11,411 nucleotides of DNA from the NCBI GenBank assembly GCA_000697335.1, contig JNEM01010827.1, positions 1 to 11,411 on the forward strand. Direction: 5' to 3'. Each line of letters starts with the position of its first letter. Positions within the stretch are counted from its first letter, which is position 1. The position numbers were made by a program, and so were the translations under genes. The notes under the pieces were generated by a model, which was given only the letters and a program-made list of their open reading frames with translations, did not search any database and was not told the origin of the DNA. This document shows positions 1 to 9,829 of this stretch, one piece after another. The stretch comes from Conidiobolus incongruus B7586 (taxonomy: Eukaryota; Entomophthoromycota; Entomophthoromycetes; Entomophthorales; Conidiobolaceae).

Positions 1-7
1 ACATTAG
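1..7 (+). other. 3' end of an intron in ERG7
   Basis: The first seven bases end in TTAG directly before well-conserved lanosterol synthase coding sequence. The TAG is in frame with that sequence, so translation cannot run through it. The simplest reading is the acceptor end of an intron whose donor lies left of the window. The intron phase cannot be seen from here. Confidence 0.6.
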
Positions 8-1249
8 AAAATGGCTATTGAAGCAGCCATGAGACAGATCGACATGGAAGATGAAAACACAGACTACTTGGACATTGCCCCTGTCAATCAAGCACTCAAT
101 CTGATCTGTGTCTATCATCATCATGGAAAAGATTCACATGCTTTCAAGCAGCATTTGTACCGTGTGCCCGATAGTTTGTGGGTTTCTCATCGTGGTATGA
201 TGATGTGTGGTACCAATGGTGTTCAACTCTGGGACACTGCGTTTGCTGTACAAGCTGCTATCGAAGCAGGTCTTCATGAATTACCTGAAAACATCGAATC
301 CATCAACAATGCCCACAAGTTCATCGATATCACTCAAATCACTTCCAACTCTCGCCATTACCCCAAGGACTACCGCCACCAAACTCAAGGCGCTTGGCCC
401 TTCAGTACTCGTGATCAAGGGTATGTTGTTTCCGACTGCACTGCCGAAGGACTAAAAGCCACACTGATGATCCAAAAGCAACCCTTCAGTCAAAAACTCA
501 TTGATGAAAGTCGACTACAGGATGCTGTCGACATCTTGTTATCTATGATTAATGAAGACGGTGGAGTTGCTAGTTACGAATTGGTTCGTGGTGGAACTTA
601 CTACGAATTGCTAAACCCTGCCGAAGTTTTTGCCAACATTATGATCGAATACAGATATCCCGAATGTACCACTGCTACTCTACTCGGATTAACCACCTTC
701 AACAAGCTATACCCTAAGTATCGTGCCGACGAAATTAAGGAAGCCCAAAAGAAGATGGTCAAATATATCCAAAGCGTCCAACGTGAGGATGGTAGCTACT
801 ATGGCAGCTGGGGTGTCTGCTTTACCTATGCCACATTCTTTGCTGTTGAAAGTTTGACTACCTTCGGCCATACCTACGAAAACTCTGAAACTGTCAAGAA
901 AGCATGTGACTTCTTGGTTAGCAAACAGATGGAAGATGGTGGATGGGGTGAATCTTACAAATCATGTGAACAACATGAATACTACCAAAATGAACAATCC
1001 CAGCTTACCAATACCTCATGGGCTGTTCTATCCCTCTTAGCAGCTGACTATCCTGATCAAGAAGTGATCAAGAGAGGTGTCAAATGTATTATGAACTATC
1101 AAAACAGCGATGGTTCATGGCCTCAGCAGAGTATTGAAGGTGTTTTCAACCATAATTGCGCTATTTCCTATCCTAATTATAAATTCTACTTCTCTATCTG
1201 GGCCCTTGGTAGATATGGTAACAAATATGGTAGAGACATTGAAATATAA
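8..1249 (+). CDS. ERG7: Lanosterol synthase (oxidosqualene cyclase), last exon, 5' part outside window
   Basis: Cyclises 2,3-oxidosqualene to lanosterol, the first cyclic sterol precursor, at ER or lipid-droplet membranes. Numbering from the Met codon at 11, the catalytic acid motif DCTAE starts at D142 (codon 434-436), equivalent to yeast D456 and human D455. QW repeats with Q-x3-G-x-W or a close form lie near 257-263, 306-312 and 364-370. The C-terminus has the family's hallmark VFN..C.I.YPNYKFYF..WALGRY (about 378-402). T68, Q136 and V140 match the residues typical of fungal lanosterol synthase; plant cycloartenol synthase has Tyr, His and Ile there. The Met at 11 is not the gene start: a TAG at 5-7 lies in frame and reads as the end of an intron (AG at 6-7), so the exon begins about position 8. 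By alignment to D456, roughly 310 N-terminal residues are missing. The frame is intact to the TAA at 1247-1249. Confidence 0.95.
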   Translation, partial: KMAIEAAMRQIDMEDENTDYLDIAPVNQALNLICVYHHHGKDSHAFKQHLYRVPDSLWVSHRGMMMCGTNGVQLWDTAFAVQAAIEAGLHELPENIESINNAHKFIDITQITSNSRHYPKDYRHQTQGAWPFSTRDQGYVVSDCTAEGLKATLMIQKQPFSQKLIDESRLQDAVDILLSMINEDGGVASYELVRGGTYYELLNPAEVFANIMIEYRYPECTTATLLGLTTFNKLYPKYRADEIKEAQKKMVKYIQSVQREDGSYYGSWGVCFTYATFFAVESLTTFGHTYENSETVKKACDFLVSKQMEDGGWGESYKSCEQHEYYQNEQSQLTNTSWAVLSLLAADYPDQEVIKRGVKCIMNYQNSDGSWPQQSIEGVFNHNCAISYPNYKFYFSIWALGRYGNKYGRDIEI

Positions 1250-1996
1250 CAATAATACTAAATTTATTATGATTAACAAATATTTTTATAATAAAATTGA
1301 ATACATTTAACCAATAAATAGTATAAAAATACAGCTTTAAATATAATTGCTTTATATGATATTTATATAATATCATTAATCATATATTATATATACAAAT
1401 AATCAATTTACAACCATTTACACAAATTCATTACATATGATTCAAAAGAAAAATTGAAAATTATTGAATATTCAAAACATGACTTTATAAAAATATACTC
1501 AATCTAAAAGTTAACAACAAAATAATAATATTTTACAATACAATTGATATAATTTATTCAATATCGCCAAACAATTATAAATAATACCATTTTAGTATAA
1601 AAACTTATAATCAAATCACCTAAAACTACAAAGACTCAAGTTTGAAAAATATTTTATTTTTATTAAGCATCAAAATATATTTTTCAAATATTTGAATTTA
1701 CATTTACCAAATGTAAACCTTATCTTAAATTTACGAATGTCAGTTTATATAATATATTGAATTAAATTCATATCTGCTAGAATCTAAACTTTGTGATAAA
1801 ATTATAATAACATCAAAAAAGAGAATAATATATGAAATATCATATAAATCATTAAAATCACCAAATAAATACAATGTAAAGATAAAGATATTAGATCTAT
1901 TAAAAAGCACTAAATAGAGTAAATAGTCTATATTATATAAGATATACAAAAAAGGTAATTTTGAAAAGTTAGTCGTTATAAATGTTGATTAGGTTA
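1250..1996. other. AT-rich spacer between convergent ERG7 and Pxr1-like genes
   Basis: About 750 bp, overwhelmingly A and T with many homopolymer and TA runs. It holds the 3' ends of both convergent genes. I see no open frame with protein-like content, no tRNA-like sequence and no tandem repeat array. Confidence 0.7.
1313..1318 (+). terminator. Candidate poly(A) signal of ERG7
   Basis: AATAAA lies 64 nt after the ERG7 stop codon, a plausible distance for 3' end formation. The surrounding DNA is so A+T rich that the hexamer is also expected by chance, so this is weak evidence. Confidence 0.3.
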
Positions 1997-2787
1997 TTAT
2001 ATGCCTAAAATAGATCTCATATCAGCAGGATTACTGGTACTGAGTTTTTTACTTCTAATAAACTTGGCTCTATGCCTATAAAATTGAATGTTAGTATTTA
2101 TCAAATAAATTTGAACGTCAATATTACCCTAACCTCGAAGGTTGACTATCTTCATTAGAAGAGGAGACGGGAGTTGAAACAACAGATTGAGGTTCGGATA
2201 CAGATACAGGGACAGAAGTAATTATAGTGGGCTTATTAAACTCAGATTCAGTAGTACCTGATTTGATAAAGGTCATGAACATTGGCTTAGCGGGCACTTG
2301 ATCAGACTCTTTATCCTTCTTATCCTTTTTATCTTTCTTTTCCTTTTTTTCCTTCTTTTCCTTCTTTTCTTTCTTGGATTTTTTAGTTTTTTTGGAAGAA
2401 TCTTCAATTTCATCAGATTCCTCACTTCTTTTCTTTTTCTTTTCTTCCTTTTCTTCTTATCATCTTATCTGAAGTCTCATCATTATCAGAAATAGCAGGC
2501 GTAGCAGTATTAGAATTTAATTTGGCTAAAACTGCATTGAAACCGGAAGTATTCTCTAACCAATTTTCAGAGGTATTCTTTTCGGCACCTAAACCCAATT
2601 GATTTGCTCTTAAGCTTACTTTAACATGGGAAGCAATACCATCGGAATTGGCACCAAGACCCTGGCCTTCTTTCCAGCCCATTTTACTCAACATTTTAAA
2701 TCCAAAACGACTTTGATCTCGACTCCAATTCAAATTTTGAGGATCTAAACTAATCCTTTGCTTATTCTTAGCCTCTGCTAAACCCAT
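1997..2787 (-). CDS. PXR1: Pxr1/Gno1 (PinX1-like) G-patch protein, two exons, one apparent frameshift
   Basis: Nucleolar protein family that helps rRNA and snoRNA maturation by stimulating the DEAH helicase Prp43 and that can inhibit telomerase. It starts MGLAEAKNKQR, like yeast Pxr1. The conserved DPQN..WS motif (15-22) is followed by a G-patch (about 25-68: RFG..ML.KMGWK.GQGLG, then HVKV...N.LGLG). A lysine-rich tract of KKE then KKD triplets (codons 2393-2307) matches the KKE/D repeat known in yeast Pxr1. The first exon is 2128-2787. A 52-nt intron separates it from a 79-nt last exon (1997-2075) encoding HRAKFIRSKK...ILGI, which resembles the conserved C-terminal segment of the family. The opening frame stops at a TGA (2422-2424), but the frame one base on, open from 2456, carries the KKE/D tract and the last exon. 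With one base discounted the product is about 245 residues (yeast 271). The cause may be an assembly indel, a real mutation or a +1 frameshift. Confidence 0.88.
2076..2127 (-). other. Intron in Pxr1-like gene
   Basis: On the minus strand the donor GTAATA begins at 2127. A perfect TACTAAC branch-point sequence occupies 2096-2090, and the acceptor TTTTATAG ends at 2076. The length of 52 nt is close to the 55 nt of the HSP60 intron. Splicing joins codon GG|G and opens a 26-codon last exon resembling the conserved end of the Pxr1 family. Without splicing the frame stops at once at the donor (TAA, 2124-2126). Confidence 0.85.
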
Positions 2788-3789
2788 TTTATTAATATAC
2801 TATTTAATTAAATTAAAAAATTAATAATATGAATGAATATAGTGTATTCATTACCAAAAAACTTTTTAGCCTTTTTAATGAATTAATATTCTTATTTGAT
2901 TATGGGTTATACTTATTATTTAATTTTAAATATGACATTTCAAAAAAAATTTAATTTTACTCAATATTGTAATTAAAAATTTAGCTATCAAATTTAACAA
3001 AAAGATATCTATATTTCATCAATTAATTGATCTCATTTGATTACTATATATCCCATTCGTCATCTTTAAATACACCGAATAACCATGAAAAATATCAAAG
3101 CTATTTTACCATATAATATCAACTTTCAATGAGTATATATTTTAATAAAATCAATATTCTAATAATATATAAAACATTTAAGAATAAATATACAATCATA
3201 AACGATATATGATTCGTCAAAACCAGTTATATAGTGATTTTGATAAATTAGACACTATACTACTTGTAAATTACTCTTAAAATATAATTTTATTAAAACA
3301 TATTAAAAAATAAAAATTATAAAAATAAATATAATGTCTTATATATTGAACATAAAAAATGAATTAACTAATTAATCAAAATATAAATTTTCAAAAAATT
3401 AATAGTGAGATATTTAGTAGTCATAATTTTTATTCGATAATTCACAAACCAATTTATTATTATTAATCATATACTTCTATTGGTTTAAATCTGGATATTT
3501 GTTCTCAGAATTTGCCCGAAATATTAGCAAAATATTTGGAATGGATTTAAAAAATAAATCTTAGTATTTGACAAACAATTGAAAATAATATATTGATTAT
3601 CGTCAGTTAAAATAAAGTGCACAAACTTTTATTAATATCAAACCTCTAATATCTATTACAAAGCTTTTTTAAAGTATTGAAAGTTGAATTTCACGTATCC
3701 ATTGTTCTCCACACTTGCCTTTACAGTTCTTATAACAAGACCATTTATAAGACCATATTCCCATGAAATTTATCCTTCAGAAATTACTA

Positions 3790-3797
3790 GAACTTTC
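3790..3797. promoter_or_regulatory. Heat-shock-element-like dyad, distal
   Basis: GAACTTTC fits the GAAnnTTC arrangement bound by heat shock factor. It lies about 270 bp upstream of the HSP60 start codon. Only two units are present; a strong element usually has three or more. Confidence 0.3.
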
Positions 3798-3941
3798 AAC
3801 ATATTTTGAATATAAAGCAACACCAATCAATAACCCAACAACCATTGATTATAATCATTACTGACCAATCAAATTCATGGATGAATTAAAATCTGAACAT
3901 CCTAAATCAGAGTTGACTGATATGTCATCAAACCCAAAATT

Positions 3942-3949
3942 TTCTAGAA
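3942..3949. promoter_or_regulatory. Heat-shock-element-like dyad, proximal
   Basis: TTCTAGAA is a palindromic TTCnnGAA dyad about 120 bp upstream of the HSP60 start codon, a usual position for a heat shock factor site in fungal chaperone promoters. No perfect third unit flanks it. Confidence 0.4.
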
Positions 3950-4067
3950 TTAACAAAAAGTTATAATAAGATCCAATCTACCATCGAAACATCTGTTAAG
4001 AAAGCTACAAATTTAATACCTTCCACCCAAAGCGCATTTCTGTTTGTACTTTTATCCATATATAAAA

Positions 4068-5838
4068 ATGTTTAGAAGACTTACCACTTCTTCTTTGAAG
4101 CAAGTCTCTCGCAACTTGACTCGCTCCTACTCCCACAAAGAACTTCAATTTGGCGTTGAAGGTCGTGCCAGCTTATTGAGAGGTGTCGACGTTTTGGCTA
4201 AGGCCGTCGCTGTCACTCTCGGTCCTCGCGGTCGTAATGTTTTAATCGATCAACCTTACGGTAGTCCCAAGATCACCAAGGATGGTGTTACTGTTGCTAA
4301 GTCTATTACTTTGGAAGATAAATTTGAAAACTTAGGTGCTCGGTAAGTATATTATTTAAAAATTATATATTTATTTAATCTAATTTAATGTACTTAGTTT
4401 GGTCCAAGACGTCGCTAATCGTGCCAATGAACACGCTGGTGATGGTACTACCACTGCCACCGTTTTAGCCCAAGCCATTTTTGCTGAAGGTGTCAAGAAC
4501 GTCGCTGCTGGCTGTAACCCCATGGATTTACGCCGTGGTGTTCAACTTGCTGTCGATGCTGTTGTTAACAATTTGAAGGCCAATGCTCGTGCTATCACCA
4601 CTAGTGAAGAAATTGCCCAAGTCGCTACTATTTCCGCTAACGGTGATAAGGCTGTTGGTCAATTAATCGCCAATGCTATGGAAAAGGTTGGTAAGGAAGG
4701 TGTCATTACTGTTAAGGAAGGTAAGACCTTGGAAGATCAATTAGATGTTACCGAAGGTATGCGTTTCGATCGTGGTTTCATTTCCCCCTACTTCATCACC
4801 GATCCCAAGTCCCAAAAGGTCGAATTTGAGAACCCTCTTATTTTATTGAGCGAAAAGAAGATCTCTGTTGTTGCCGATATCTTGCCCGCTCTTGAAGCCG
4901 CTGCTACCCAAAGAAGACCCCTTTTGATCATTGCCGAAGATGTTGATGGTGAAGCTTTGGCTGCTTGTATCCTCAACAAATTGAGAGGTCAACTCCAAGT
5001 TGCCGCCGTTAAGGCTCCTGGCTTCGGTGACAACCGTAAATCCATCTTGGGCGATTTAGCCATCTTAACCAATGCTACCGTTTTCTCTGAAGAATTAGAT
5101 ATTAAATTAGAAAGTGCTACTCCTGACATGTTCGGTTCCACTGGTTCCGTTACTATTACCAAGGAAGACACCGTCATCTTGAACGGTGCTGGTTCTTCTG
5201 ATCTCATTAACCAACGTTGTGAACAAATCAGATCTATGATCAACGACCCCTCTACTGGTGAATACGAAAAGGAAAAACTTCAAGAACGTTTGGCTAAATT
5301 ATCTGGTGGTGTTGCCGTCATCCGCGTTGGTGGCTCTTCTGAAGTCGAAGTTGGCGAAAAGAAGGACCGCATTGTTGATGCCTTGAATGCCACTCGTGCT
5401 GCCGTCGAAGAAGGTATTGTCCCCGGTGGTGGTGTCGCTTTGTTGAAATCTACTTCTGTTCTCAATGAACTCAAGGGTGACAACTTTGATCAACAACTCG
5501 GTATCAACATTATCAAGGCCGCTGTTCAAAAGCCTTGCCGTACCATTGTTAACAATGCTGGTGGTGAAGGATCCGTTGTTGTCGGTAAGCTCTTAGAAGA
5601 TCACCTTTCCAACTTCAACTATGGTTACGATGCTTCTACTGGTGAATACTGTGATATGATTGCTAAGGGTATCCTTGATCCCGTCAAGGTCACTCGTACC
5701 TCTCTTATTGATGCCAGTGGTGTTGCCTCCTTACTCACTACTTCCGAATGTATGATTGTTGATGCTCCCGAACCTGCTAAGGCTGCCGGTGGCATGCCTG
5801 GTATGGGCGGTATGGGTGGTATGGGTGGAATGATGTAA
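4068..5838 (+). CDS. HSP60: Mitochondrial chaperonin HSP60 (GroEL family), two exons
   Basis: Subunit of the double-ring ATP-driven chaperonin that folds imported proteins in the mitochondrial matrix with its HSP10 lid. Exons 4068-4342 and 4398-5838 give 571 residues, normal for the family. The first roughly 20 residues ([20 protein letters not shown]) form a basic, Ser/Thr-rich presequence with no acidic residue, typical of matrix targeting. [11 protein letters not shown] (51-61) and GDGTTT (106-111) form the nucleotide pocket; D107 matches GroEL D87 and D419 matches GroEL D398. The family signature [12 protein letters not shown] is at 426-437. The tail ends in GGM repeats. The ATG at 4068 is chosen because the presequence starts there; upstream in frame there is only a TTG. 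Frame, key residues and tail are all intact. Two heat-shock-element-like dyads lie upstream, consistent with stress induction. Confidence 0.98.
4343..4397 (+). other. HSP60 intron
   Basis: 55 nt with a consensus GTAAGT donor at 4343, a CTAAT branch-like motif at 4380-4384 and a TTAG acceptor ending at 4397. It splits an Arg codon (CG|T, phase 2). Joining the exons restores the conserved ENLGAR-LVQDVA segment of the chaperonin, which confirms both boundaries. Confidence 0.96.
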
Positions 5839-6776
5839 AAAACATTTTCACTTTGTATACATAGCATTCCATTATATATTTTAATTATTGTTACGCCCTC
5901 AGATTTATATATAAAATTTACTAAAAAATTAAACAATTTGTTTCTATTTAACTCATTTTAAATTTTTAATAATAAATATTCAACTTTGAATATAATTTAT
6001 ATTTAATTTCACTATTCCTATATACAAAAGTATTCATATTAATAACACAATATTTCCTTATTTTACTTTATCATTTATAAATAAGTCGGTTGCTTTTTAT
6101 GATTGTTATGAATGTATATCCATAACAATAGTTTTTTATTTAATATAATTACTTTTTATTTTATATAAATTTTTTTTAAAAATTCTTTTCTATTTCTAAT
6201 ATTTAAACTTTAAATGGTCAATATATTTTTTAAAATATAGTGATATAGAAATATATTTAAAATAATATTTTTTTAGTTATTTTCAAGTTCAAATTTTTTT
6301 AATTATTTCAACATTATTAAAACAGATTTTTTTCGTTTATATAATATATTGACAAAATATATCTAATTCAATCAATTATATATACTTTTCTATATTTATT
6401 TACATATATTATTAAAAACTTTGAATTGAATATTTCATTTTAATTTTTTATAATAACAATTTATTGATTATTTATTCTAAATATATACATATTTGAAATA
6501 TTTAAGATTAAATTATAAAAAAAGAATATTTAGGAGTAATTTATAAAAAATTAAATGAACGTTAATCCCATAAATAAATTATAATATTCAAATAATACAA
6601 CAAATATTTTTCTATTATCAAAGAATTATTTAGATAAATTTTATTATAATATAAATGAATAAAATATAATATGAATCAATTAAATATTTGTAATTTGTAA
6701 TTTTTTTTGCATTTTAGTAACTAAATACATTATATATTTATTGTTGAAATGTGATAAACCAAGAATAATCATAATA

Positions 6777-6793
6777 ATTATTATTATTATTAT
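6777..6793. repeat. Short (ATT)n microsatellite
   Basis: Five perfect ATT units plus a partial one, directly preceded by ATA/TAA units. Short simple repeats like this are common in such AT-rich spacers and no function is implied. Confidence 0.6.
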
Positions 6794-7518
6794 ATTTTTT
6801 AAAAAGAAAATTGAATAATAAAAAGAATATTCAAAAATTATAAAAAAATATTAGATAGAAATATTTAGTATTATAAAATAATGAATAAAAAGTAAAATTA
6901 TATATATAATATTAAACAATGATGAACCTTATGAAAATCGAAGACTAAATGATATGAATTGTATGAAATAATAAAACATTTAAATAAAGGATTAATAATT
7001 AAAGGATAATACAACAACCAAGTCTTTAATAGTAAATATCTCTGATTAAATATTATAATAACTATCTGAAAATTGTAACTTGTATTCTGTAAACATCTAT
7101 ATCAAATTGACCGGCTAATACAAATCAAGAAAAAGAATTACTAACAGCAATATATGCTATAACTGAGTGCTGATATCAAGTGGAAAAATAATCTAGTGTA
7201 AGATTTGGAAAAAATAAATCTAATTCAATTAATATAAGGTATAAGCGAAAAAACTAGCAATATAAATTGAAGATACAAAGTATTTTGAGATATTCTAAGT
7301 TGATCTTGAATTTAAGATAATTGAATTTGCAAAATTGATCCAATAAACGAAAATATTAATATATATTGTAGAATATTTCATAGGGATTGACAGTGTGTGT
7401 TAGGGATCTAAATACATTTTATCTAAAGTCATGTTAATAAAGTGTGGATAAATGATCTTATATTACCAGGGCTAACAAGTTGATTTCGATAGGAGGGAGC
7501 AGACAGCTTACTTTAAAT

Positions 7519-7524
7519 TTTATT
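7519..7524 (-). terminator. Candidate poly(A) signal of eL27
   Basis: AATAAA on the minus strand, 44-49 nt after the eL27 stop codon, within a 3' flank of more balanced base composition. Distance and setting are good for 3' end formation, but the hexamer is frequent by chance in this DNA. Confidence 0.4.
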
Positions 7525-7567
7525 TCGGCACACTATCTATCGTCCCAGATTAGAATAACAAAAAAGC

Positions 7568-7975
7568 TTAGAAACGGAGCTTGGAGAAGAACCACTTGTT
7601 CTTTCCAGTTTGGTAGCGCTCTTGGAGGAGCTTCTTAACTTCTTTGCGGGCTTCTTGGCGCTTAGTAGGCTCAGAGAAGGCATCGGCGGGGGCGGCAGCC
7701 TTGAGAGAATCTAATTCTAAACCGTAACGAGTGGGCATGATGTGGTTGTAGTTGACAATCTTAATGAAAGGCTTGATGGAAGAACGCTTGGCGATCTTCT
7801 TGTCAGACATATGGCGAGTGACCTTAAGGGGGTAACGATCAATACCGGCAACAATGGCGTGACCATAGGGACGAGCCTTGGTACCTTCATCGTAGTTCTT
7901 GATGATGACGACCTTTTTACCGGCGTAGCGACCGTTGGTGATGATGGCAACTTTTCCAGGCTTTAAAAATTTCAT
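7568..7975 (-). CDS. RPL27: 60S ribosomal protein eL27 (L27e)
   Basis: Component of the cytosolic large ribosomal subunit. The 135-residue product aligns end to end with yeast and human eL27 (136 residues). An N-terminal KOW fold (about 5-27, [21 protein letters not shown]) is followed by conserved [12 protein letters not shown] (38-49), KIAKRS..KPFIK and NYNH.MPTRY, and the hallmark C-terminus [12 protein letters not shown]. It starts MKF where yeast has MAKF, so it is one residue shorter. No AG acceptor abuts the ATG, so a hidden first exon is not indicated and the start at 7975 is the best choice. There is no intron. It is convergent with HSP60 and stands alone in AT-rich DNA. Confidence 0.98.
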   Translation of the reverse strand: MKFLKPGKVAIITNGRYAGKKVVIIKNYDEGTKARPYGHAIVAGIDRYPLKVTRHMSDKKIAKRSSIKPFIKIVNYNHIMPTRYGLELDSLKAAAPADAFSEPTKRQEARKEVKKLLQERYQTGKNKWFFSKLRF

Positions 7976-8014
7976 TTTTGATAAATTTAAGGTGATTTAT
8001 CTAATCTGAGCCAC

Positions 8015-8038
8015 GAAGGAAGAAAGATAGTAAAAGGG
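8015..8038 (-). promoter_or_regulatory. Pyrimidine-rich tract upstream of eL27
   Basis: The coding-sense strand reads almost pure C/T (with scattered A and one G) 40-63 nt before the eL27 start codon. Such tracts often mark transcription starts of highly expressed fungal genes. The position is plausible, but the role is inferred from composition alone. Confidence 0.35.
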
Positions 8039-9829
8039 TGGTTTATGGTATATTCGAGTGAAAAATTTGTCGCCAGACCTTAAATGATTGAATTATGGGA
8101 TTAATTTCATTGTTTTGACATTTAATAAATATAAAACTATCAAATTTATTCTCAATAATTTAACTGATAAAATTGATTACAATTGTGTATAAATATAAAA
8201 TTTAATATTATTGTTATATCTACTTGAAAAATAATATATTTGTTTCTAAAAATATACATAAACTATATTATAATTTAAACAATTGTAGTGTGTTAATATT
8301 TAATAGTTAATAAATAAAAATTATCAAATATCTTTATTCCATAACCTCGATTCATTATTTTGTATTTTCAACCTTATTAAGACAATATTATTTTTAACTC
8401 TAATGTACATAATATTAGAATGATTCATGATATAAATGAGTTAAAATCACAACTTTCCAAAATACTATCAAATTGTTTCAACAAAATAACTGAGTTTATA
8501 TTATAATCAATTACAATGCTTACTCATGATTGGCAAATCCATCAAATTTTGAAAACATCAATTGGTAATTACGAATATGAGTATTATATGAATATTTATG
8601 TGAATAATTTCTCAGTTTCAAGGATTGCTTATAATAATTCATTTTACATTAATAACAGATGATATTATTGAGCATTTTATTTACAGTGATTATTCAGCCC
8701 ATGATCTTTGAAAATAATCTTTCAAAACTAAGGATTATATGTTCAAATTTTCTCAATTAAATAAATGAAAACCGCTATATTCGTAATTCAGTTATCGCAT
8801 ATAATTGACATGTTTTATAAACATATACGATCTTAATTAATTTAATTTTAACATCAAAGTATTATGTTGCAAATATCAATCAAAATATTTTTGCAAATAA
8901 CTATATTAATATACTTCTCATTAATTTATATTTGGTTTTTTTTTTATTTTCAACCAATCTTAAGATTGAGGTAGGAAATTACTTTCATTTTTTACCTTTA
9001 ACTGTTTAAAACTATCAAAGTACCATTTTTATTAATATTTTCTACACTTGAATTAAACTATATACTATGATTAGTTTCAATTTTATCCTTACAATGCTAT
9101 AAATACATCATTTAATATTTATTAAAGTCGATAATTAGTTATTATATTGAAAACATCTTTTGATTGTATAATTTATGCAATAATAGCCTTGACATCATCA
9201 TTTAAGGATATTAGCAATTGTATTCGTATGGCTTTATAACAAAAATACATTTAATTTTAAGTGAAATTCAATTAAATTTTAATACTCATTCAGAAAATAT
9301 ATTTTTAAATATTGTTTTAATATTATGTAATTAATTTTTGAATTATACAGGAAAAATGAATAATACTAAAGCAATAAGTATCAATAAGTTTTTAATTATA
9401 TATCAAATATTAATATTAATATAAATATAATAATTAATTTAATCATTCTACTCCCATTTTTGAATAACTTCCTTCCACCTTTTTGAAAGTTGTTTAACTA
9501 TCAAATTCTTTATATAAAAAATTAATTTATTTAATATTAATTTTATTAGAATATATTATTGATAGTTTTATCATTTCAAATAGATAGATCTCAAGTAATT
9601 GATATAAAAAAATAAATCCAATTAATCATTTTTTGATATCAGTCGCCTTATATACATTTTGCCTTATGAGGTTTGCAATTATATAGCTAACTTATATGCT
9701 TTTCACTATTTTTTAATCTTTTGTTATTAACAAATACTTTTCTAAGAACCAAATATGTATTGATATTGCTATAATTTAAGGTAAATATAAAATCATTTAT
9801 TACTATGTCAACCATTCTTATTTACAATC

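Larger units (their letters stand above)
2788..4067. other. Divergent intergenic region between Pxr1-like gene and HSP60
   Basis: About 1.28 kb that must hold the promoters of both genes, which point away from each other. The left and middle parts (to about 3600) are extremely A+T rich with no recognisable gene. The right 400 bp, nearest HSP60, is visibly richer in C and G and contains two heat-shock-element-like dyads and a C/T-rich stretch close to the HSP60 start. Several short open frames (25-52 codons) occur there but do not resemble a known protein. Confidence 0.6.
5839..7567. other. AT-rich spacer between convergent HSP60 and eL27 genes
   Basis: About 1.7 kb, among the most A+T-rich parts of the window, with some lines holding only a few G or C per 60 bases. 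It contains a short ATT repeat at 6777-6793 and a 9-bp hairpin at 6102-6129. The last roughly 190 bp before the eL27 stop is more balanced in composition, as expected for its 3' UTR. I see no gene in it. Confidence 0.7.

Noticed and set aside
2422-2425. GTGAG in the Pxr1-like gene as a splice donor explaining the frame change
   Set aside because: No AG within a normal intron distance joins in the right phase to the KKE/KKD frame; nearby acceptors give introns that are too short or a frame that stops early.
2298-2495. Plus-strand open frame rich in Leu, Ile and Phe, resembling a membrane protein
   Set aside because: It is the antisense of the lysine-rich KKE/KKD tract of the Pxr1-like gene; AAG/AAA codons read backwards give CTT/TTT. 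It has no domain of its own.
4044-4067. Upstream TTG start extending HSP60 by eight residues
   Set aside because: A nuclear fungal gene would use the ATG at 4068, where a typical mitochondrial presequence begins.
5625-5936. Minus-strand open frame with proline/isoleucine repeats
   Set aside because: It is the antisense shadow of the GGM tail and C-terminal region of HSP60.
6102-6129. 9-bp stem, 10-nt loop hairpin followed by a T-run, like a bacterial terminator
   Set aside because: The genes are eukaryotic, so this terminator type does not apply, and several such stems are expected by chance in DNA this AT-rich.
6918-7046. TGATGAA followed by CTGA, considered as a C/D-box snoRNA
   Set aside because: The boxes are about 125 nt apart, there is no terminal stem or internal C'/D' pair, and both motifs are common in this DNA.
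7742-7966. Plus-strand open frame opposite eL27
   Set aside because: It lies wholly within the eL27 gene on the other strand, which is intact and strongly conserved.
8955-8968. 14-bp perfect palindrome CAATCTTAAGATTG
   Set aside because: Palindromes of this length are expected a few times in 11 kb at this base composition, and no context gives it a role.
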